DNA from: Stenotrophomonas lactitubi
GTDB taxonomy: Bacteria > Pseudomonadota > Gammaproteobacteria > Xanthomonadales > Xanthomonadaceae
DNA length: 64,000 nucleotides
Assembly: GCF_002803515.1 (NCBI RefSeq)
Contig: NZ_PHQX01000001.1
Coordinates: 3,782,001 to 3,846,000 of the forward strand
Direction: 5' to 3'
Shown: in pieces, positions 27,556 to 35,105 of the stretch
Layout: each line of letters starts with the position of its first letter
Numbering within the stretch: the stretch's first letter is position 1
Program-made: the position numbers and the translations under genes
Notes under the pieces: model-generated
What the model was told of the DNA's origin: nothing
The model's input: the letters and a program-made list of their open reading frames with translations, nothing else
Database searches by the model: none

Positions 27556-29445
27556 ATGTCCGGTCACAACCAGTTCGCCCTGCTGCGCCAGCGCCGTTTC
27601 CTGCCGTTCTTCATCGTGCAGGGGTTGGGTGCCTTCAACGACAACGTGTACCGGCAGGCGATCATCGGCCTGCTGTTCTACCTCGGCGTTGCCGAGAGCG
27701 AGCGCACGCTCTACACCAACCTGGCGCCGGCGCTGTTCATCCTGCCCTACTTCCTGTTCTCCGCCCTGGCCGGGCAGATCGCGGAAAAGCTGGAGAAATC
27801 GCGACTGATCGTGATCACCACCACCATGGAGATCGTGATCATGACGCTGGCCGCGGTGGGCTTTCTCACCGAGAGCCTGCCGGTGCTGCTGGTGGCCCTG
27901 TTCTGCACGGGCCTGCAATCCACCCTGTTCGGTCCGGTGAAGTACTCGGTGCTGCCCTCGGTACTGCGGCCGGAAGAACTGACCGGTGGCAATGGCCTGG
28001 TCGAGATGGGCACGTCGATGTCGATCCTGACCGGCATGATCGTCGGCGGCCTGGTGTTCACCCTGGCCGGCACCCATGGCCCGATCGTAGCCGCCACGGC
28101 GGTCATCGCGCTGGCGATCTGCGGCAACCTGGCCGCGCGCATGATCCCCAAGGTCGATGCCGGCGCCCCTGACCTGAAGATCAACTGGAACCCGATCCCC
28201 GAATCGCTGGCCGTGCTGCGCATGGCCAGGAAACAGAAATCGGTACGCAACGCCATCCTCGGCGTGTCCTGGTTCTGGTTCGTCGGCACCATCCTCACCG
28301 CGCAGCTGCCGTCCTATGCGGTCACCAACCTCGGTGGCGAGCCCACCCTGTACATCTTCGCGCTGGCGCTGTTTTCAGTAGGCACCGGCGTCGGTTCGCT
28401 GCTGTGCGAAAAGCTGTCGGCGCGCACCGTGGAGATCGGCCTGGTGCCACTGGGCGCGTTCGGCATGACCGCGTTTCTGCTGGACCTGTACTTCGCACGC
28501 GCCGGTGAAGCCACCGCGCAGGGCCTGTCGGTCACCCAGTTCGTGCACCAGGCCGGCAGCATCCGCATCATCGTCGACCTGCTCGGCATCGGCCTGTTCA
28601 CCGGCTTCTTCGTGGTGCCGCTGTTTGCATTGATCCAGAGCCGCACGCCGAAATCGGAGATGTCGCGCGTGTTCGCCGCGCTGAACATCCAGAACTCCGG
28701 CTTCATCGTCGCTGCGGCGGTACTTGGCCTGCTCACCCAGCGCCTGCTCGGCTGGACCATCCCGCAGCTGTTCCTGGCATTGGCCATCGCCAACGCCGTG
28801 GTGGCGATCTACATCTTCACCATCGTCCCCGAATTCCTGATGCGTTTCCTCAGCTGGGTGATGGTGCGCACGCTGTATCGCCTGCGCCCGCATGGCATCG
28901 AGGGCAATGTGCCCGATGAAGGCGCCGCACTGCTGGTCTGCAACCACGTCAGCTACATGGACGCACTGATCCTGTCGGCGACGATTCCGCGCCCGGTGCG
29001 ATTCGTCATGTACTACAAGATCTTCAACATCCCGGTGATGCGCTGGATTTTCCGCACCGCCAAGGCGATTCCTATCGCCGGTGCGCGCGAAGATCCTGCG
29101 CTGATGCAGCGTGCGTTCGATGAAGTCGATGCCGCACTCGCCGAGGGCGAGCTGGTGTGCATCTTCCCGGAAGGCGCATTGACCCGCGACGGTACGATGG
29201 CACCGTTCAAATCCGGCGTGGAGAAGATCCTCGAACGCCGCCCGGTACCGGTGGTACCGATGGCCCTGCGCGGCATGTGGTCGAGCATGTGGAGCCGCCG
29301 CGATACCCGGCTGGGCCGCATGCGCGTGCCGCGCCGGTTCCGGGCGACCGTAGAGGTGGTCGCGGCACCGGCAGTGGATGGCCATTCGACCGATGCCGCC
29401 GCCCTGGAAGCCCAGGTCCGCACCCTGCGCGGCGACCTCGCCTGA
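27556..29445 (+). CDS. MFS transporter-acyltransferase fusion (LplT-PlsC type)
   Basis: A 629-residue fusion. Residues about 1-425 form a 12-TM major-facilitator domain of the lysophospholipid-transporter (LplT) type, beginning RFLPFFIVQGLGAFNDNVYR. Residues about 435-629 are a PlsC-type glycerophospholipid acyltransferase with the HX4D box NHVSYMD (463-469) and FPEG (537-540). This suggests import or flipping of lysophospholipid coupled to re-acylation, as E. coli does with separate LplT and Aas; here no acyl-ACP synthetase domain is attached. AAGGAGG precedes the ATG and a strong terminator follows. Coupled function is inferred from the fusion. Confidence 0.92.
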   Translation: MSGHNQFALLRQRRFLPFFIVQGLGAFNDNVYRQAIIGLLFYLGVAESERTLYTNLAPALFILPYFLFSALAGQIAEKLEKSRLIVITTTMEIVIMTLAAVGFLTESLPVLLVALFCTGLQSTLFGPVKYSVLPSVLRPEELTGGNGLVEMGTSMSILTGMIVGGLVFTLAGTHGPIVAATAVIALAICGNLAARMIPKVDAGAPDLKINWNPIPESLAVLRMARKQKSVRNAILGVSWFWFVGTILTAQLPSYAVTNLGGEPTLYIFALALFSVGTGVGSLLCEKLSARTVEIGLVPLGAFGMTAFLLDLYFARAGEATAQGLSVTQFVHQAGSIRIIVDLLGIGLFTGFFVVPLFALIQSRTPKSEMSRVFAALNIQNSGFIVAAAVLGLLTQRLLGWTIPQLFLALAIANAVVAIYIFTIVPEFLMRFLSWVMVRTLYRLRPHGIEGNVPDEGAALLVCNHVSYMDALILSATIPRPVRFVMYYKIFNIPVMRWIFRTAKAIPIAGAREDPALMQRAFDEVDAALAEGELVCIFPEGALTRDGTMAPFKSGVEKILERRPVPVVPMALRGMWSSMWSRRDTRLGRMRVPRRFRATVEVVAAPAVDGHSTDAAALEAQVRTLRGDLA

Positions 29446-29475
29446 GGGGGGCCGATCGCGCCGCAGCGTGCTCTG

Positions 29476-29502
29476 AAAGCCGGCGCCAAGCGCCGGCTTT
29501 TT
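29476..29502 (+). terminator. Rho-independent terminator of the MFS-PlsC gene
   Basis: Stem AAGCCGGCG/CGCCGGCTT with a 5-nt loop followed by TTTTC on the plus strand, 30 nt after the stop codon. Confidence 0.92.
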
Positions 29503-29641
29503 CTTGTCCCGTCAAGCGCCGAAGGCGTCGGGATCTGGCTGTAACCGCATACATGCGTCGCAGGTTGCGGTAGATTACGCACCCACAGGGGGGAGGTTCG
29601 GCCCGTTCACACGGCCGGCCACCAAGGAATGGAGTCTTGCT

Positions 29642-29929
29642 TTGAATCAACCGCCACCGCTCAGCCGTCCGGTCTACATCCCCAACCATCTGGTCTGGGC
29701 GATCCTGACGACGCTGTTCTGCTGCCTGCCGTTGGGCGTGGTGTCGATCGTGTATGCCGCCCAGGTCGATGGTCGCCGCGCGGCCGGTGACCTGCCGGGG
29801 GCCTACAGCGCGTCGCGCAAGGCGGGCTGGTGGGCGGTGGCTTCGGCCGTTGCCCTGCCGGTCCTGTTGCTGTTGTGGTTCGGGCTGTTCGGCGGCTTGG
29901 CCGTGCTGGGCGCTCTATCCGACCTTTGA
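29642..29929 (+). CDS. CD225/dispanin family membrane protein 1
   Basis: A 95-residue protein starting at a TTG seven bases after GGAG. The domain NHLVWAILTTLFCCLPLGVVS followed by IVYAAQVDGRRAAGD is the CD225 (interferon-induced transmembrane/dispanin) signature: a hydrophobic segment with a Cys pair, a short loop, then a second TM (ALPVLLLLWFGLF). It lies 33 nt before a paralogue with the same plan. Bacterial members are small inner-membrane proteins of unknown role. The TTG start is inferred from the ribosome-binding site and from alignment with the neighbouring copy. Confidence 0.85.
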   Translation: MNQPPPLSRPVYIPNHLVWAILTTLFCCLPLGVVSIVYAAQVDGRRAAGDLPGAYSASRKAGWWAVASAVALPVLLLLWFGLFGGLAVLGALSDL

Positions 29930-29962
29930 TTCACCACCACCACCCATCGAGGAGCTTGAACC

Positions 29963-30247
29963 ATGAACACCAGTACCCCGCAGGTCCCCAACAATCTGGT
30001 CTGGGCCATCCTGTCCACCCTGTTCTGCTGCCTGCCGGCCGGCATCGTGTCGATCGTCTACGCCGCCCAGGTCAACGGCAAGCTGGCTGCTGGCGACGTC
30101 GCCGGTGCCCGTGATTCGGCCGACAAGGCCAAGAAGTGGGCCATGTGGTCGGCCATCGCCGCCGTCGTCGTCATGGTGCTGTACTTCATCGTGATCATGG
30201 CCGTTGGCGGCCTGGGCGCCCTGAGCGGCGGCAACGGCAGCTACTGA
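29963..30247 (+). CDS. CD225/dispanin family membrane protein 2
   Basis: A 94-residue paralogue of the preceding gene: NNLVWAILSTLFCCLPAGIVS, then IVYAAQVNGKLAAGD and a C-terminal TM (WSAIAAVVVMVLYFIVIM). GGAG lies about eight bases before the ATG. It probably shares a transcript with copy 1 and with the DUF2752 gene 43 nt downstream. The second TM is better conserved in hydrophobicity than the loop. Function unknown. Confidence 0.88.
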   Translation: MNTSTPQVPNNLVWAILSTLFCCLPAGIVSIVYAAQVNGKLAAGDVAGARDSADKAKKWAMWSAIAAVVVMVLYFIVIMAVGGLGALSGGNGSY

Positions 30248-30290
30248 TGCCCGCGACGGGGTCCGGCCACGCGCCGGATCCCGCTCCTGC

Positions 30291-30716
30291 ATGTCCGCAC
30301 TTCCCGCTCGTTCCCGCCTGGCCCGCTGGGCCCCGCTGCTGGCCGCTTCCGGTCTGGCTGCGGGTGCCGCCGTGGTCCTGCGCCACGTCAATCCGTATGT
30401 CTCCGGCAATCCGCTGCCGGGCTGCCCGCTGTATGCACTGACCGGCTTCTACTGCCCCGGCTGCGGCAGCACGCGCTGCCTGTATTCACTGGTCCACTTC
30501 GACCTGCCCGGCGCGATGGCGATGAACCCGTTGCTGGTCATCAGCCTGCCCTTCCTGTTCCTGATGCTGCTCAACATGGCTGGCGTGCGCCCGCGCGTGC
30601 TCGATCCGCTGATGCGGGTACTGGCCAGTCCCACGTTCTGGCTGTGGCTGCTGCCGGGCTATGCCGTGCTGCGCAACCTGCCGTGGGCGCCTTTTACCGC
30701 GCTGGCTCCGGTGTAG
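30291..30716 (+). CDS. DUF2752 membrane protein
   Basis: A 141-residue protein with three membrane segments. The DUF2752 core is CPLYALTGFYCPGCGSTRCLYSLV in abbreviated form: the Cys-rich CPGCGSTR lies just before a TM, followed by AMAMNPLL. The first segment (WAPLLAASGLAAGAAVVL) anchors the N-terminus. It ends the CD225-CD225-DUF2752 cluster, a pairing that suggests a shared membrane role. The conserved cysteines might bind metal or form disulfides; this is not established. The composite repeat begins a few bases after the stop. Confidence 0.87.
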   Translation: MSALPARSRLARWAPLLAASGLAAGAAVVLRHVNPYVSGNPLPGCPLYALTGFYCPGCGSTRCLYSLVHFDLPGAMAMNPLLVISLPFLFLMLLNMAGVRPRVLDPLMRVLASPTFWLWLLPGYAVLRNLPWAPFTALAPV

Positions 30717-30775
30717 TTTCCAGCCAACGGCGCAGCCCCTCGTGGTGGTCGTTGAAGGCAGAAGCCGTTGGGGTT

Positions 30776-30879
30776 GGCCGGGCGGGTGGGCTGCGCAGGG
30801 GGCGCCGTAAACCCATCCATGGGGGCTCGGGCGCGCCATCCATGGCGCTTACGCCCCTGCGCAACCCACCCGCCCGGCC
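30776..30879 (+). repeat. Inverted module B1
   Basis: Arms of 26 nt (left begins GGCCGGGCGGGTGGG; one G-to-A change in the right arm leaves a wobble pair) enclose 52 nt with two inner palindromes, CCCATCCATGGG and GCGCCATCCATGGCGC. Confidence 0.85.
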
Positions 30880-31027
30880 ACGGACAATTTCCGTGCGCGT
30901 CCACCACGGAAAAGAAAGAAAAGATCAAAAGCGGAAGCGGATCGCTTCGCTCTGCATCCACGCATGGCGTGGATCTACCGTGTCGACCAAGGTCGACACC
31001 TACCAACAGCCGCCGGAACCTGTCGGG

Positions 31028-31131
31028 GGTGGGGCGGTGTGGGGCTGCAGGACCGTTGGCGCCATGGATGGCGCCATCGAGCCCCCATGGATGGGTTCAC
31101 GGCGTGTACTGCAGCCCCACACCGCCCCGCC
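31028..31131 (-). repeat. Inverted module B2 (reverse orientation)
   Basis: Arms of about 23 nt (inner 20 perfect: GGGGCGGTGTGGGGCTGCAG) enclose 58 nt. Read on the minus strand the core again has GAACCCATCCATGGGGGCTC and GCGCCATCCATGGCGC, matching module B1 while the arms differ. Confidence 0.83.
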
Positions 31132-31153
31132 AGACCCTCAGCAACCCAGAGCC

Positions 31154-31195
31154 GCTTTGGCTTTGGCTTTGGCTTTGGCTTTGGCTTTGGCTTTG
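31154..31195. repeat. (GCTTTG)7 tandem hexanucleotide repeat
   Basis: Seven perfect head-to-tail copies of GCTTTG (42 nt) between module B2 and the terminal palindrome. It is intergenic, so slippage would change spacing, not a reading frame. Copy A has only degenerate TTGCCG-like hexamers at the same place. Confidence 0.97.
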
Positions 31196-31233
31196 GCCTC
31201 TGCAGGTGCAGGGCTGCAAGCCCTGCAAAGCAA

Positions 31234-32121
31234 CTAGGTCACCCAGCCCGCGATTACCAGCACGGCAAGCGCCGCCAGCCACAGCAGCAGCATCCGCCAC
31301 ACCAGGCTCATCGCATCACGCAGCTCGGGTAGCCGCTGCCACACCGGCAGCAGGCCGGCTTCGGTGTAATCGTGTGCATCTTCGCGCAGTTCGGCATTGA
31401 CGCTGGCACGCGCCACCGCGCCCAGGAAACCAATGTCGCCGGCCAAGCGCTCACCATGCGCCTGGCGCCATGCCTTCCAGGCCGTGTCGAAGTTGCCGAC
31501 CAGGGCCATCGAGAGCGCCATCAGCTGGGCCACCGGCCACTCGATCCAGCCCAGCAGCCGCTGCGCCAGCGCCAGCGGTTCCACCGGCACGCGCGCACGC
31601 ATCGGGCTTTCCGCCATCAATGCCAGCAGGCGATAACCGAGCGCACCCACCGGGCCCAGCAGCAGGAACCAGAACAGCACCGCGAACCAGCGCCGCAGTG
31701 CGTTGAGCACGGTCGCCTCGACCAGTGAAGGAACATCCTCGCGCAGGCTGCCACCAGCCGACTGCAGGTTGCGTACCGCCGCCTGCCGGGTCGGCGCGTC
31801 GTCGGCATCGATGATTGCTTCGATGTCGCGGTCCAGATCCCGCGGGCCCCAGCACCAGGCCAGCACGGCCACGCCCAGCAGCAGCGCCGGCAGGCCGAAC
31901 AGCACCCCGCGCAGCAGCCAGGCGACCAGTGCCATCAGCAGCAGTGGCGGTACGATCGCCAGCGCCACGCCGGCGGCCCCCTGCCAGGCCCGACCACCGT
32001 GCGCGTCCAGCCAGCCCAGCCAGCGCCGGAAGCCGTCGAAACGGCGCAGCGACGCGGCAGCGGCCGGGGCGACATGGCCAAGGGCCAGTGCCACCAACAC
32101 GGCGACCAGGGTGGTGAACAT
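31234..32121 (-). CDS. ampE: AmpE-like inner-membrane protein
   Basis: A 295-residue membrane protein with four or five hydrophobic segments: the N-terminal FTTLVAVLVALALGHV, the pair VALAIVPPLLLMALVAWLL and LPALLLGVAVLAWCWG, a central LFWFLLLGPVGALGYRLLAL, and a C-terminal RMLLLWLAALAVLVIAG. The LGPxGAxxYR block and the overall plan match AmpE, the sensor-like partner of AmpD in beta-lactamase induction. No ampD gene is adjacent; the upstream neighbour is nudC, 95 nt away. The start MFTTLVAVL at 32121 is favoured by the AmpE pattern. The link to beta-lactamase control is inferred from family membership. Confidence 0.75.
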   Translation of the reverse strand: MFTTLVAVLVALALGHVAPAAAASLRRFDGFRRWLGWLDAHGGRAWQGAAGVALAIVPPLLLMALVAWLLRGVLFGLPALLLGVAVLAWCWGPRDLDRDIEAIIDADDAPTRQAAVRNLQSAGGSLREDVPSLVEATVLNALRRWFAVLFWFLLLGPVGALGYRLLALMAESPMRARVPVEPLALAQRLLGWIEWPVAQLMALSMALVGNFDTAWKAWRQAHGERLAGDIGFLGAVARASVNAELREDAHDYTEAGLLPVWQRLPELRDAMSLVWRMLLLWLAALAVLVIAGWVT

Positions 32122-32215
32122 GGCAGGTCTCCCTACGAGCAAGCGTTCGGCGTCGCTACCTTACCTGTCGCAGCGCCGCCGTCAGCGGTGAACCGTACTG
32201 TAACCGGCAGCGTGT

Positions 32216-33148
32216 TCAGGTGGCGGCAATGCTGGCGCCGCCGGACGCCGGTTGCTGGCGGTACCAATGCTCGATCAGGCCCCGCGAAATGGAGATCGGC
32301 GGCGACAGACGGATGCCTTCACCATCGTCCTCGACGTCACGTGCGAGGGCAGCTCCCACCTCTTCGGCGCTGAACCAGCGCGCGTCTTCCAGCTCGCCAT
32401 CCACGGTCGGCACGTCGTCCTGTGCCTGCGCCCGGAAACCGACCATCAATGCACCGGGGAACGGCCAGGGCTGCGAGCCCAGGTACTGGCAGGCGGTCAC
32501 CCGCACCTTGCTCTCTTCGTGCACTTCGCGCGCTACGGTCTGTTCGAAGGTCTCGCCCGGCTCGACAAAGCCGGCCAACACCGAATAGCGGCGCGGCGCC
32601 CAGTTGGACTGGCGGCCCAGCAGCAGCCGTCCCTGGTTCTCCACCGCGACGATCACTGCCGGATCAACGCGCGGATAGTGCTCGGTCGCGCACTGCGGGC
32701 AGCGGCCGACGAAGCCGCCACGGGCGAACGTCACGGCCGTGCCGCAGACGCCGCAGAAGCGGGTGCGCGACTGCCAGTAGGACATGCCGCGGGCATAGCT
32801 GAAGGCGGTCGCATCGGCTACGGTCCACAGCAGTGCGGCCTGGCGCAGATCGAGCCGGCGTGGCGCGGTGACCGTCACGCTGGCAGCTTCCACCGAGAAC
32901 CACGCCTGCTCGCCACGCAGGCCGAGGAAGATCGCGACACCGGGCCCGCCACCGACATCAGCGCCGGTCAGCGCCAACGGCTGGTCGTCATCACCGGTGA
33001 AGGCGGTGCCGTCCTGGTCCAGGACAAGAATGCGCGCATCGGGCCACAGGCGCGCCAGAGCATCGGCATCTTCGCGCATGGCATCGGCGCGCTCCAACGG
33101 TTCACCCACGAAGGCAAAACCGGAAAGCGGCGAAGGAGAAGTGAGCAT
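32216..33148 (-). CDS. nudC: NADH pyrophosphatase / NAD-cap hydrolase NudC
   Basis: A 310-residue NudC, which cleaves NADH to NMNH and AMP and can remove NAD caps from RNA. The zinc ribbon is FCGVCG...CPQC, the Nudix box is GFVEPGETFEQTVAREVHEE, and the family signature SQPWPFPGALM follows it. The start MLTSPSPLSGF at 33148 fits the usual N-terminus; a longer frame would read through a REP at 33229-33251, which makes it unlikely. It stands between the ampE-like and erpA genes and is in the same orientation as both. Confidence 0.95.
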   Translation of the reverse strand: MLTSPSPLSGFAFVGEPLERADAMREDADALARLWPDARILVLDQDGTAFTGDDDQPLALTGADVGGGPGVAIFLGLRGEQAWFSVEAASVTVTAPRRLDLRQAALLWTVADATAFSYARGMSYWQSRTRFCGVCGTAVTFARGGFVGRCPQCATEHYPRVDPAVIVAVENQGRLLLGRQSNWAPRRYSVLAGFVEPGETFEQTVAREVHEESKVRVTACQYLGSQPWPFPGALMVGFRAQAQDDVPTVDGELEDARWFSAEEVGAALARDVEDDGEGIRLSPPISISRGLIEHWYRQQPASGGASIAAT

Positions 33149-33228
33149 CCAGCTAGCCTGCCGCCAATCGATGCGGGTGGCAAGGTCGGCACTGTGCGCA
33201 ATCTGCTGTTGTGGTTGCAGGACAGGCC

Positions 33229-33251
33229 ATCCACGCATGGCGTGGATCTAC
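33229..33251 (-). repeat. SMAG REP palindrome
   Basis: ATCCACGCATGGCGTGGAT followed by CTAC, between erpA and nudC. It ends the erpA operon side and bounds the nudC promoter region. Confidence 0.85.
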
Positions 33252-33290
33252 CGAAGGCACCGCGCGGGGCGCATGCCCCACGCCCTGCAA

Positions 33291-33683
33291 TTACATGCTG
33301 AAACTGCTGCCGCAGCCGCAGGTGGTCTTGGCGTTCGGATTGCGGATCACGAACTGCGCACCGGTCAGGCTCTCGGTGTAATCCACCTCGGCGCCCATCA
33401 GGTACTGCAGGCTGAGCGGATCGACCAGCAGGGTGACCCCGCTGGTCTGCACCGCCAGGTCATCGCCGGCACGGTTCTCGTCGAACTCGAACCCGTACTG
33501 GAAGCCCGAACAGCCGCCACCCTCGATGTACACGCGCAACGACAGGTCGGGGTTGCCCTCGTCCTGGATCAGTTCCTTGACCTTGGCCGCAGCGGCCTCG
33601 GTGAAGTTCAGCGGCCGATCCAGCGACTGGTAGTCGGGCGCGGCGGCCGGCGTGGCGCCGGGGAGGGAGACGAGCGTGTTCAT
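33291..33683 (-). CDS. erpA: Iron-sulfur cluster insertion protein ErpA
   Basis: A 130-residue A-type Fe-S carrier. The three cluster-ligating cysteines are C58 ([11 protein letters not shown]), C122 and C124 (CGCGSSF). It delivers Fe-S clusters to targets such as IspG/Isp[10 protein letters not shown] at 33683 gives the family length plus a short N-terminal extension. It lies 31 nt after the bactofilin gene and is probably the last gene of a three-gene operon with it and the coiled-coil protein, an arrangement seen in xanthomonads. Confidence 0.96.
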   Translation of the reverse strand: MNTLVSLPGATPAAAPDYQSLDRPLNFTEAAAAKVKELIQDEGNPDLSLRVYIEGGGCSGFQYGFEFDENRAGDDLAVQTSGVTLLVDPLSLQYLMGAEVDYTESLTGAQFVIRNPNAKTTCGCGSSFSM

Positions 33684-33714
33684 GGGCTCAGCATGGGGGC
33701 GCAGGCGGTGGCTT

Positions 33715-34179
33715 TCAAGCCATCGCCTCGGCCAGCTTGCGGCGCGCGGCGGTGTCGCCCTTGCCGTCACCGGCGTCCTGGCTCTCCGGCGCTGGCAGGG
33801 CCTGCATCGGGGCGCTGGCATGGATCAGCCGGCCGTTCAGCTGGGCGCCCGCATTCATTTCCACTACCTGGTAATGAACGTTGCCGTTGACCCGGGCACT
33901 CGGGGTCAGTTCGACCTTCTCGGTGGCATGCACGTCACCGTCCAGGCGGCCACTGATGACCACCACCTGGGCGCGGATCTCACCCTCGATGACGCCATGC
34001 TCGGCGAGGGTCAGGGTCGCCGCGCTGGCGCCCTCCTGGGCAATCACCTTGCCGTGGATGCGACCTTCCACGTACAGGCCACCACTGAATTCCACATCGC
34101 CACGGATCACCACCTGGTTGCCGATCAGGGCATCCACCACCAGTTGGCCATCACGGCTGGATTTGCTGCTTCCGAACAT
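33715..34179 (-). CDS. Bactofilin
   Basis: A 154-residue bactofilin (polymer-forming cytoskeletal protein). The core (about residues 12-115) is a right-handed beta-helix of short repeats: [19 protein letters not shown], then [18 protein letters not shown] and [20 protein letters not shown]. The tail is flexible and ends [11 protein letters not shown]. Bactofilins assemble into non-polar filaments that organise envelope growth or shape factors. It starts four bases after the stop of the upstream coiled-coil gene, so the two are coupled. The membrane partner is probably that upstream protein. Confidence 0.93.
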   Translation of the reverse strand: MFGSSKSSRDGQLVVDALIGNQVVIRGDVEFSGGLYVEGRIHGKVIAQEGASAATLTLAEHGVIEGEIRAQVVVISGRLDGDVHATEKVELTPSARVNGNVHYQVVEMNAGAQLNGRLIHASAPMQALPAPESQDAGDGKGDTAARRKLAEAMA

Positions 34180-34183
34180 CTGC

Positions 34184-34927
34184 CTACTCCCCTTTGCTGG
34201 CCGGTGCGCCGGCCTGTTTCCAGTCGAATACCTGCGTGGTGCCCCCCGCACCACTCCCCAATGTCACCTTCACCCGTTGCGGGGTGAAGTCAGCCGGCAG
34301 CATCACGCTGCCGGTGAGCTGCTGGAAGTACCGGAACGAGTAATCCTGTCCCGGCACCTTGCTGCGCTGGTGCAGCTCGTCCCAGCTGATGGTGGCCAGC
34401 TTGCCGTTCTTCACGCCTTCCACCGTGAAACGCATCTGCCCCTGGCTGATCGCCCCGCGGTTGAGGTTCTGGGTCAGCACCACGCTGTACTGCCAGGTGC
34501 CGGCCGATTCCGGGCTGAATTCAATCGAATGGGTGTTCAGGCCCTTGCGCTGGCTGGTCGAACCCACCAGGCGTTCGTAGAAGGCGACGTCAGCGCGCAG
34601 GCCGGCGATCTCTTCATCGCGCTCGGCCAGCGAAGACTGCACTTCGTTGTTGGCGGCGCGGCTGATGCGGTCCGACGCTTCCAGCGTGGCCTGCTTCTGC
34701 TGCAGCTCGGTCAGCTGGGTCTGCAGGGTATCGGCGCGCTTCTCGGCAACCTGCACGCGCTGGCCCTGTTCACCGCGCGGCGCACCCAGCCAGCAGCCAC
34801 CCAGCACCGCAAGCACCAGGCTCAGCAGCCAGATGCCCGCGATCACCAGCAGGCGACGGCGGTCGGCAGGTGGTTGCGGGGCACCGGGAAGGCGGACCTG
34901 CACACGCATGGGAGGGCGGTTGTTCAT
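34184..34927 (-). CDS. Membrane-anchored coiled-coil protein (DUF6776-like)
   Basis: A 247-residue protein with a short proline-rich cytoplasmic N-terminus, one TM (RLLVIAGIWLLSLVLAVLGG), and a coiled coil of about 60 residues (QRVQVAEKRADTLQTQLTEL onward). A C-terminal beta-domain contains SIEFSPESAGTWQYSVVLTQ. It is a type II inner-membrane protein. It is translationally linked to the bactofilin gene (gap of four bases), which suggests it anchors bactofilin filaments or is organised by them. The DUF assignment is from pattern and is tentative. Confidence 0.75.
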   Translation of the reverse strand: MNNRPPMRVQVRLPGAPQPPADRRRLLVIAGIWLLSLVLAVLGGCWLGAPRGEQGQRVQVAEKRADTLQTQLTELQQKQATLEASDRISRAANNEVQSSLAERDEEIAGLRADVAFYERLVGSTSQRKGLNTHSIEFSPESAGTWQYSVVLTQNLNRGAISQGQMRFTVEGVKNGKLATISWDELHQRSKVPGQDYSFRYFQQLTGSVMLPADFTPQRVKVTLGSGAGGTTQVFDWKQAGAPASKGE

Positions 34928-35105
34928 GGGTAGTCTCCGTGGCATCGCAGTGGCGACGCCAGTACGGCCCCTGGGGCAAACGACGGGCTAGTGTATGACA
35001 GGAACGGCAGGTTTCCCCCGTGCCGGCCGGCACCGGGCGGTGGCATTCAGCCACTCCATCGTCGATAGTGTGGCACCCCGCACAGTTCCGCCGCCGGAGC
35101 CCGCC

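Larger units (their letters stand above)
30724..31226 (+). repeat. Composite inverted-module element, copy B
   Basis: About 503 bp with the same order of parts as 12145-12646: left flank (CCAACGGCGCAGCCCCT), forward module (30776-30879, 26-nt arms with one wobble, 52-nt core), purine-rich spacer (AAAGAAAGAAAAGATCAAAA), two REPs (ATCCACGC type at 30956-30978 and GTGTCGACC type at 30980-31003), reverse module (31028-31131, 58-nt core), a tandem array of GCTTTG (31154-31195) and the terminal palindrome GCAGGGCTGCAAGCCCTGC (31208-31226). The extra ATCCACGC REP is absent from copy A. It abuts the stop codon of the ampE-like gene. Confidence 0.85.
30717..31233. other. Gene-free stretch holding composite element copy B
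   Basis: A 517-nt gap between convergent genes (DUF2752 on plus, the ampE-like gene on minus). Almost all of it is the composite repeat described at 30724-31226. No credible coding gene was seen. Confidence 0.8.

Noticed and set aside
31154..31195. Possible CRISPR-like or coding repeat from the GCTTTG array
   Set aside because: The units are 6 nt with no spacers, there are no cas genes, and no frame across it has a start and signal; it is a simple microsatellite.
32216..33238. Longer NudC start at 33238
   Set aside because: The extra residues would be translated from within a SMAG REP (33229-33251); the ATG at 33148 gives the family length.
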